From the NCBI GenBank assembly GCA_019115425.1, contig DXDO01000032.1, forward strand, positions 1 through 28,092: a DNA stretch of 28,092 nt. The letters run 5' to 3'. A model generated the notes under the pieces. That model did no database searches. It was not told where the DNA came from and saw nothing but the letters and a program-made list of their open reading frames with translations. The translations under genes were made by a program, and so were the position numbers. The DNA is from Candidatus Agathobaculum merdigallinarum (lineage in GTDB: Bacteria > Bacillota > Clostridia > Oscillospirales > Butyricicoccaceae). This document shows positions 22,628-28,092 of this stretch, piece by piece; within the stretch, counting starts at the first letter, position 1; the number at the start of each line of letters is the position of its first letter.

Positions 22628-23143
22628 TTGAAAATATTGGTGTTTTCGGATTCACATGGCTACAATATGGGCATGGCGTATGCGGTTGAAAGGGAAACGC
22701 CGGATGCCGTCCTGCATCTGGGCGATCATGCGGACGACGCGCGCGAACTCGAGCGCGCATATCCCGGGCTTGCGGTGATCCGCGTGCGCGGCAACAACGA
22801 TTTTAATCCGGACGTGCCGCTGTTTGCGGTAACGATTTTCGGCGGCGTGCGGATGTATCTGACGCACGGCCACAGGGAGCGTGTGTATGGCGGCTCGTGC
22901 GAGATGGTGGCGCAGCGCGCCCGCGAGGAGGGCTGCGCCCTGGCTTTTTTCGGGCACACCCATCGCCCGCAGGTCGAGCGGACGGGCGGCGTGCTGGTGT
23001 GCAATCCGGGCAGCATCAGTCTGCCGCGCGGCGGTCCGGCAAGCTACGGCCGGCTGACGGTCAAAGACGGGCAGGCAAGCCTGCTGGAGATTCTGGATGA
23101 GGACGGCGGCCTGCTCCTGCGAGAGAAACCAATCGGACGATAA
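22628..23143 (+). CDS. YfcE-type metallophosphoesterase
   Basis: A binuclear-metal phosphodiesterase of the YfcE/MJ0936 family, 171 residues, the usual size. Metal ligands are visible in FSDSHG (D8, H10), LGDHADD, GNND, LTHGHR and GHTHRP, and the conserved NPGS motif is present. The natural substrate in these organisms is unknown. No ATG precedes the conserved MKILVFSDSHG opening; the start is TTG 22628, with GAGAGGAG ten bases upstream, just inside the region expected from the promoter. coaX follows after 11 bp. Confidence 0.9.
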   Translation: MKILVFSDSHGYNMGMAYAVERETPDAVLHLGDHADDARELERAYPGLAVIRVRGNNDFNPDVPLFAVTIFGGVRMYLTHGHRERVYGGSCEMVAQRAREEGCALAFFGHTHRPQVERTGGVLVCNPGSISLPRGGPASYGRLTVKDGQASLLEILDEDGGLLLREKPIGR

Positions 23144-23154
23144 GGGGAAACAAA

Positions 23155-24000
23155 ATGCTTTTGACCATTGACGTAGGCAATACCAACATGGTATTCGGAT
23201 TATATGAGGGGGACAAGCTGTGCGGCTCGTTCCGCATCTCGACCAACGCGGAGCGCACCTCGGACGAGCTGGGGATGCAGATCTCGCAGTATTACCATTT
23301 TCACGGCATCGACCGCGCGAAAACCCGCGCGGTGATCATCGCGTCGGTCGTGCCGCCGGTGATGTACACCCTGATTAACGCGATCCGCAAATACCTTCGC
23401 GTGCAGCCGCTGGTCGCGGGGCGGGACGTGGATATCGGCATCGAGAACAAATACGCCAACCCCCGTGAGGTCGGCGCGGACCGTCTGGTCAACGCGGTGA
23501 GCGCGGTGCGCAAATACGGCAAGCCGCTCATCATTGTGGACATCGGCACCGCGACCACCTTTGACGCGATCGATGAAACCGGCGCGTATCAGGGCGGCGC
23601 GATCTTCCCAGGGCTCAAGGTTGCGATGGAGGCGCTGTTTCTCAAGGCGTCCAAGCTGCCGCGCGTGGATATCGAGCGACCTGAGCGCGCCATCGGCAAG
23701 ACCACGGTGCAGTCCATGCAGTCGGGCGCGGTGCGCGGCTATGTGGGCGCGCTGACCGGTGTGATCACGGATATCCAGAAGGAGCTGGGGGGGAACGCCC
23801 GCGTGGTCGCGACGGGCGGCATGGGGCGTATGATGGCCTCCTACTGCGATCTGATCGACGAGGTCGATCCCAATCTGACGCTGGAGGGCCTGCGCCTGAT
23901 CTATGAAAATAACAAGCAGGCGTTCGACGGCTGCCTGCTGGACAGCGAGGCCTGCCTGATCGAGGCGGCCGAAGGTGAGGGATGGAATGATGGAAAATAA
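23155..24000 (+). CDS. coaX: Type III pantothenate kinase CoaX
   Basis: CoaX phosphorylates pantothenate, the first step of coenzyme A synthesis; the type III enzyme is not feedback inhibited by CoA. The 281-residue product has the ASKHA-fold phosphate motif DVGNTNMVFG, GADRLVNAVSAV, IVDIGTATTFDAI and GAIFPGL, then ATGGMGRM in the C-terminal half. ATG 23155 follows AGGGGA. Its 3' end overlaps the methyltransferase gene by 14 bases. The usual clostridial neighbours after coaX (such as a dus gene) are absent here. Confidence 0.96.
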   Translation: MLLTIDVGNTNMVFGLYEGDKLCGSFRISTNAERTSDELGMQISQYYHFHGIDRAKTRAVIIASVVPPVMYTLINAIRKYLRVQPLVAGRDVDIGIENKYANPREVGADRLVNAVSAVRKYGKPLIIVDIGTATTFDAIDETGAYQGGAIFPGLKVAMEALFLKASKLPRVDIERPERAIGKTTVQSMQSGAVRGYVGALTGVITDIQKELGGNARVVATGGMGRMMASYCDLIDEVDPNLTLEGLRLIYENNKQAFDGCLLDSEACLIEAAEGEGWNDGK

Positions 24001-24721
24001 ATACGACGACCCTGTGTTTTTCGAGAAGTACGCGCAGATGGATCGCTCACGCCTCGGCCTCAAGGGCGCGGGGGAGTGGCGGACGCTGGAGTCCATGCTG
24101 CCGGATTTTGCAGGACGGGATGTGCTCGATCTGGGCTGCGGCTACGGCTGGCATTGCGCCTATGCGGCAGAGCATGGCGCAAAATCCGTGCTCGGGGTGG
24201 ATATTTCGGAAAAAATGCTCAAGACCGCGCGTGAAAAACACACTGCGCCGGTGATCGAGTACCGGCACGCGGCGATGGAGGATGTGGACTTCGCGGACGG
24301 CGCGTTCGATGTGATCCTCAGCTCGCTGGCATTCCACTATGTCGCGGACTTTGGCGCGCTCGCGCGCAATATCGCGCGCTGGCTGCGGCCGGTCGGGGAC
24401 TTTGTGTTCTCGTGCGAGCATCCGGTGTTCACCGCAGAAGGCTCGCAGGACTGGTACCGTGACGCACAGGGGAGCATCCTGCATTTCCCTGTGGACAACT
24501 ACTATATCGAAGGCGAGCGGCAGGCGGTGTTCCTCGGCGAGAGGGTGACCAAGTACCACCGCACGCTGACCACCTATGTAAACGCGCTGCTGGATAACGG
24601 CTTGGCACTGACCGGATTCGCCGAACCCCAGCCGCCGCAGGAGATGGTGGACACCATCCCCAGCATGGCGGACGAGCTGCGCCGCCCGATGATGCTGATC
24701 CTCGCGGCAAAAAAACGATGA
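23987..24721 (+). CDS. SAM-dependent class I methyltransferase
   Basis: A 244-residue Rossmann-fold methyltransferase. Motif I is VLDLGCGYGWH (residues 46-56), followed by LGVDISEKML (acidic residue of motif II), DVILSSLAFHYV (motif IV) and an RWLRPVGDFVF (motif V/VI) region. The length and sequence fit small-molecule methyltransferases of the UbiE/BioC-like group; the substrate is unknown. It starts inside the end of coaX (ATG 23987 or 23990; GAGGG lies five to eight bases upstream). A bidirectional terminator follows one base after the stop. Confidence 0.87.
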   Translation: MMENKYDDPVFFEKYAQMDRSRLGLKGAGEWRTLESMLPDFAGRDVLDLGCGYGWHCAYAAEHGAKSVLGVDISEKMLKTAREKHTAPVIEYRHAAMEDVDFADGAFDVILSSLAFHYVADFGALARNIARWLRPVGDFVFSCEHPVFTAEGSQDWYRDAQGSILHFPVDNYYIEGERQAVFLGERVTKYHRTLTTYVNALLDNGLALTGFAEPQPPQEMVDTIPSMADELRRPMMLILAAKKR

Positions 24722-24722
24722 A

Positions 24723-24752
24723 AAAAAGACCTGTTCTACGACAGGTCTTTTT
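24723..24752. terminator. Bidirectional terminator between the methyltransferase gene and nth
   Basis: A perfect 12-bp stem (AAAAAGACCTGT / ACAGGTCTTTTT, 24723-24734 with 24741-24752) with a 6-nt loop. The A/T-rich outer arms give a T run in both directions, serving the convergent genes. Confidence 0.92.
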
Positions 24753-24762
24753 GTATATGCAG

Positions 24763-25401
24763 TTATTTCGCGATGGGGTAGCTGGGGCAGACCGCGCCGA
24801 GCGGGCAGCCCTCGCATTTGGGATTGCGCGCGGTGCAGTGCTCGCGGCCGAACAGCACCAGCCGGTGGCAGAAGTCCGAGGACTCCGCGGGGTTGATCAA
24901 TTTGCGCAGCGCGTTTTCCACCTTGACAGGGTCTTTTTCGTTCTTTACAAACCCCAGCCGGTTGGACAGGCGGATACAGTGCGTGTCTGTCACAATGGCA
25001 GGCTTGCCGAAGATGTCGCCCAGAATCAGGTTCGCGGTCTTGCGGCCGACGCCCGGGAGTTTGAGTAAATCCTCCATATTGTCCGGCACCTTGCCGCCAA
25101 ACTCGCTCAGCAGCATGATCGCGCACGCCTTGAGGTCGCGCGCCTTGGTGCGGAACAGGCCGCAGGTCTTGATCGCCTCGGCGATCTCCTCCTCGGGCGC
25201 CTCGGCGAAGCTTTCGAGCGTGGGGTACTGCCGGAACAGCGTTTCGGTCACGATGTTGACGCGCGCGTCCGTGCATTGGGCGGACAGGCGCGTGGCAAAC
25301 AGCAATTCATAATCATGCGTATAATGCAGCGCGCAGACCGCGTCCGGATAGACGGTTTTGAGCAGCTCGGTCACAGCGGCGGCGCGTTCCTTTTTCGTCA
25401 T
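24763..25401 (-). CDS. nth: Endonuclease III
   Basis: A DNA glycosylase/AP lyase that removes oxidised pyrimidines in base excision repair. The 212-residue protein has the helix-hairpin-helix LPGVGRKTAN with the catalytic Lys121, the catalytic Asp139 in TDTHC, and the C-terminal [4Fe-4S] ligands C189, C196, C199 and C205 (C-x6-C-x2-C-x5-C). The ATG 25401 has GGGAG about 10 bp upstream, and a promoter lies at 25435-25462. It is convergent with the methyltransferase. Confidence 0.97.
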   Translation of the reverse strand: MTKKERAAAVTELLKTVYPDAVCALHYTHDYELLFATRLSAQCTDARVNIVTETLFRQYPTLESFAEAPEEEIAEAIKTCGLFRTKARDLKACAIMLLSEFGGKVPDNMEDLLKLPGVGRKTANLILGDIFGKPAIVTDTHCIRLSNRLGFVKNEKDPVKVENALRKLINPAESSDFCHRLVLFGREHCTARNPKCEGCPLGAVCPSYPIAK

Positions 25402-25605
25402 AAATTTACAACTCCCGACAGCATAGATGCTTTAATCATATCACAATCGCGCAAAAAAGCAAGACAAATCGCGCTATTTAACATTTTTAACATAATGGGC
25501 TGTTACGATAGGAGAAAATCTATCTGTTTGCCAATAGCATCAAGGACTAAAATGTGGTTTAATTAAAGAATAGAAACTATCTCACGTTTTGATGGAGGTT
25601 GAAAT
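25402..25605. other. A/T-rich divergent gap between nth and glyA
   Basis: It holds the nth promoter, a direct repeat TTTAACA (about 25476-25490), a short GATAG/CTATC hairpin (25507-25525) and the glyA ribosome site. I looked for a glycine or tetrahydrofolate riboswitch and see neither. TAAAAT at 25548-25553 could be a glyA -10 box, but a correctly spaced -35 is missing. Confidence 0.5.
25435..25462 (-). promoter_or_regulatory. Promoter of nth
   Basis: On the minus strand TTGCTT (25457-25462), 16 bp, then TATGAT (25435-25440) with an extended -10 TGA. Confidence 0.65.
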
Positions 25606-26847
25606 ATGGTACGCGAGGCAATGGAATTTGTAAAGGCGTATGATCCTGAGCTTGGAAAATTGATTCAGGCGGAGTACGACCGTCAAGCGCGCAACATCGA
25701 ACTGATCGCTTCGGAGAATATTGTAAGCGAAGCGGTGATGGCCGCAATGGGTTCGGTCCTTACCAACAAGTATGCGGAGGGCTATCCGGGCAAGCGGTAC
25801 TACGGCGGCTGCGAGTGTGTGGATGAGGTTGAGAACCTGGCCATCAAACGTGTGTGTGAAGTATTCGGCGCCAAGTATGCCAATGTGCAGCCCCACTCGG
25901 GCGCGCAGGCGAACATGGCGGTTTATCAGGCGCTGTGCCAGCCGGGCGACACCGTGCTGGGCATGAGCCTGGACAACGGCGGCCACCTGACGCACGGATC
26001 GCCGGTCAACCAGTCCGGTCTGCTGTACCATATCGTGCCGTACGGCGTGGATGACAACGGTTATATCGACTATGACGCGCTGCGCGACCTTGCCAAGAAA
26101 GAGAAGCCCAAGATGATCATTGCAGGCGCGTCCGCCTATCCGCGCGCGATCGACTTCGCGAAGTTCGCGGAGATCGCGCACGAGGTCGGCGCATACCTGT
26201 TCGTCGATATGGCGCACATCGCGGGCTTGGTCGCGGCCGGCCTGCACATGAACCCGCTGCCGTATGCGGATGTGGTCACCACCACCACGCATAAGACGCT
26301 GCGCGGCCCGCGCGGCGGCGTCATCCTCTCGAACAACGAGGAACTGGGCAAGAAGTTCAACAAGGCGATTTTCCCGGGCACGCAGGGCGGCCCGCTCGAG
26401 CATGTGATCGCGGCCAAGGCGGTCTGCTTCGGCGAGGCGCTCCAGCCCGAGTTCAAGGCCTACCAGCAGAAGGTCGTTACCAACGCCAAGGCGCTGGCAG
26501 ACGCGCTTTTGAAGCAGGGCTTTGATCTGGTTTCCGGCGGCACGGACAATCACCTCATGCTGATCGATCTGCGCAAAACCGGCGTGACCGGCAAGGAGCT
26601 CCAGCATCGTCTGGACGAGGTCTATATCACCGCCAACAAGAACACCATCCCGAACGATCCGGCAAGCCCGTTTGTCACCTCGGGCCAGCGTGTCGGCACG
26701 CCGGCTGTCACCTCGCGCGGCTTCGGCGAGCCGGAGATGCTGCACATCGCGGAGTTCATCTGGCAGGCGGCGACCGATTTTGAGAACAAGGCGGACGAGA
26801 TCCGCCGCAATGTCTGCGATATCTGCGCGAATTTCCCGATTTATTAA
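25606..26847 (+). CDS. glyA: Serine hydroxymethyltransferase
   Basis: A PLP enzyme that interconverts serine and glycine and charges tetrahydrofolate with a one-carbon unit. The 413-residue protein is full length and shows IELIASENIVS, KYAEGYPGKRYYGG, PHSGAQANMAVY, VDMAHIAGLVA with the Asp that contacts the PLP ring nitrogen, and TTTTHKTLRGPRGG with the PLP lysine K230. ATG 25606 follows GATGGAGG. The gene stands alone, and its 3' side carries the duplicated terminator hairpin with the inserted repeat element. Confidence 0.98.
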   Translation: MVREAMEFVKAYDPELGKLIQAEYDRQARNIELIASENIVSEAVMAAMGSVLTNKYAEGYPGKRYYGGCECVDEVENLAIKRVCEVFGAKYANVQPHSGAQANMAVYQALCQPGDTVLGMSLDNGGHLTHGSPVNQSGLLYHIVPYGVDDNGYIDYDALRDLAKKEKPKMIIAGASAYPRAIDFAKFAEIAHEVGAYLFVDMAHIAGLVAAGLHMNPLPYADVVTTTTHKTLRGPRGGVILSNNEELGKKFNKAIFPGTQGGPLEHVIAAKAVCFGEALQPEFKAYQQKVVTNAKALADALLKQGFDLVSGGTDNHLMLIDLRKTGVTGKELQHRLDEVYITANKNTIPNDPASPFVTSGQRVGTPAVTSRGFGEPEMLHIAEFIWQAATDFENKADEIRRNVCDICANFPIY

Positions 26848-26854
26848 GTTTAAT

Positions 26855-27130
26855 GCACCGCTTTTCCGTGTGGAGAGGCGGTGTTGAGGCTGTCGAAAAA
26901 CATGGTTTTTCGACAGCCTCTCGATCGGAACCACGCTTCCGATCGAAAATTCCGCTGTCTGCGCGCGCCTTTCAGGCACACTTGCCAGCGGTTTGTATAA
27001 AAACCGAGATACATGCTCCCGGTTTTTATGAAAATTGCGGTTTGCCGCAATTTTCTATTTCATGCGCGCTACGGCGCGAAAGACTTTTCCAACAAGTCAA
27101 GCACCGCTTTTCCGTGTGGAGAGGCGGTGC
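26855..27130 (+). repeat. Interspersed element, copy C, flanked by 29-bp direct repeats
   Basis: An exact 29-bp direct repeat, a hairpin with GCACCGCTTTTCC pairing to GGAGAGGCGGTG(C), stands at 26855-26883 and 27101-27129. The 217 bp between them are: the 35-bp palindrome GAGGCTGTCGAAAAA / TTTTTCGACAGCCTC (26886-26920), a TCGATCGG / CCGATCGA palindrome, CCGCTGTCTGCGCGCGCC, the hairpin with loop AGATACATGCTCC (26999-27027), the hairpin AAAATTGCGG / CCGCAATTTT, the GCGCGC module and the end GACTTTTCCAACAAG. It corresponds to the minus-strand element at 20175-20503, mostly with single-base changes. Only the second flanking copy keeps the T tail. Confidence 0.88.
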
Positions 27131-27135
27131 TTTTT
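27101..27135 (+). terminator. Terminator of glyA, distal copy
   Basis: A 13-bp stem (27101-27113 with 27118-27130, two G-U pairs), loop GTGT and five T. The proximal copy at 26855 lacks the T run, so glyA transcripts probably run through the element to this site. Confidence 0.85.
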
Positions 27136-27224
27136 ATGCGGCGAAGCGATGGCGGACGATGCGGCCGTCCCGCTGCCGCCGGTGCAAACGTTTCGCAGAG
27201 CTTTGCAGAAAACAAACAGAAACC

Positions 27225-27252
27225 TTGCGATTTTTTGCAGATATGGTATACT
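27225..27252 (+). promoter_or_regulatory. Promoter of pgi
   Basis: TTGCGA at 27225-27230, 16 bp, TATACT at 27247-27252 preceded by TGG (extended -10), 68 bp before the start codon. Confidence 0.75.
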
Positions 27253-27319
27253 ATTGGAAAAGGTTTCTATGAAGCCACAGATAGGGCTTGAATTTTAGTT
27301 AAGAAGGGGAAATGCAGTC

Positions 27320-28092
27320 ATGGCAATGGAATTAAAGCTGACCGGCCTCAAGGGCTTTGTCGAGGAGGATGAGCTTGCATGTATGGCGCCGCTGGTGCAG
27401 GCCGCGCAGGATACGCTGCACGCCCGCACGGGCGCGGGCAACGACTTCCTCGGCTGGGTCGATCTGCCTGAAGCGTATGACAAGGAGGAGTTTGCCCGCA
27501 TCAAGGCGGCGGCCAAAAAGATCCAGCAGAGCTGTGACGTGCTGGTCGTCATCGGTATCGGCGGCTCGTATCTCGGCGCGCGCGCGGCGATCGAGTTTGT
27601 CAACGGCCAGATGTACAACGGCATCCGCCCAGAGGGCATTCCGGAGGTCTACTTTGTCGGCAGCAATATCTCGTCGTCTTATCTCAACGACGTGGTCAAG
27701 ATCATCGGCGAGCGCGATTTCTGCATCAACGTGATCTCCAAGTCGGGCACGACGACCGAGCCTGCCATTGCGTTCCGTATTTTCAAAAAGCTGTGCGAGG
27801 ATAAGTACGGCAAGGAAGGCGCGAAGGACCGCATCTTCGCCACGACCGACAAGGCGCGCGGCGCGCTGAAAAAGCTGGCGGACGACGAGGGCTATGAGAC
27901 CTTTGTCGTGCCGGACGACGTCGGCGGCCGCTTCTCCGTGCTGACCGCGGTCGGCCTGCTGCCGATGGCGGCGGCCGGTGTGGACATCGACGCGGCCATG
28001 GCGGGCGCGGCGGAAGCGCGCAAAGCCTTCCTGACCGGCACCGACCACGACTGCGCGAAATACGCGGCGCTGCGCAATATTCTGCACCAGAA
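27320..28092 (+). CDS. pgi: Glucose-6-phosphate isomerase, 3' end missing
   Basis: A glycolytic enzyme that interconverts glucose 6-phosphate and fructose 6-phosphate. The frame runs off the window after about 257 of the usual 450 residues. Visible motifs are VVIGIGGSYLGARA, VISKSGTTTEPAIAF (the phosphate-binding SKSGTT loop) and DVGGRFSVL, which is the family signature. ATG 27320 has AAGGGG about 10 bp upstream; the ATG at 27326 is an alternative. It is monocistronic at its 5' end, with a promoter at 27225-27252. Confidence 0.96.
   Translation, partial: MAMELKLTGLKGFVEEDELACMAPLVQAAQDTLHARTGAGNDFLGWVDLPEAYDKEEFARIKAAAKKIQQSCDVLVVIGIGGSYLGARAAIEFVNGQMYNGIRPEGIPEVYFVGSNISSSYLNDVVKIIGERDFCINVISKSGTTTEPAIAFRIFKKLCEDKYGKEGAKDRIFATTDKARGALKKLADDEGYETFVVPDDVGGRFSVLTAVGLLPMAAAGVDIDAAMAGAAEARKAFLTGTDHDCAKYAALRNILHQ

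Noticed and set aside
25402..25605. Glycine or tetrahydrofolate riboswitch ahead of glyA
   Set aside because: No conserved aptamer cores and no terminator or anti-terminator pair before the ribosome site were found; only a short 5-bp hairpin is present.
26884..27100. A protein-coding gene in the elements behind glyA and hpf
   Set aside because: Open frames there are short, differ between the two copies and cross the palindromes; none has a ribosome site or conserved product.

Overview
The window is GC-rich chromosomal DNA from a spore-forming Firmicute, most likely a clostridial gut lineage of the Oscillospiraceae/Butyricicoccaceae type. I infer this from the yabP-yabQ-divIC-yabR block, a SpoVB-type flippase, HemZ, a long-form HPF, a bifunctional Rel and a small MYNRY-type protein. 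No database search was possible. It is mostly a core region with compact operons. The accessory-like signal lies in the gaps between genes.

Layout. 2-2587: 3' part of uvrA, closed by a terminator. 2658-10729: a plus-strand run with its own promoter, recJ, rel, dtd, a glyoxalase-II-like hydrolase, hemZ and a uridine-kinase-like ATPase; several stops overlap the next start. 10752-14247: a promoter, a zinc-ribbon protein, a SpoVB-like flippase, mazG, HU and rqcP. 14319-15975: a terminator, a good sigma-E-type promoter, then yabP, yabQ, divIC and the S1-domain yabR. The order from flippase to yabR matches the yabM-yabN-yabO-yabP-yabQ-divIC-yabR cluster of Bacillus, with an HU gene added.

16034-16160 (minus) looks like an independent small RNA gene with its own promoter and terminator. 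16182-18193: an amidohydrolase overlapping a fumarase alpha subunit that has no beta partner here. 18375-22495 is on the minus strand: a three-gene operon of small proteins, long-form hpf, and the operon GNAT-rsmA-TfoX-like. 22628-24721 (plus): phosphoesterase, coaX and a methyltransferase. Then nth (minus), glyA (plus) and the 5' part of pgi (plus).

The most unusual content is a set of modular intergenic hairpin repeats behind rel, fumarase alpha, hpf, the small-protein operon and glyA. Two related elements, 273 and 217 bp of insert, lie behind hpf and glyA in the same orientation relative to the gene they follow. Each is flanked by an exact 28-29 bp duplication of a local terminator-like hairpin, as if it had inserted into, or copied, the terminator. 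Three copies share a hairpin with a nearly invariant 13-nt loop and a compensatory stem change. With the candidate small RNA, these are the best leads for something undescribed.
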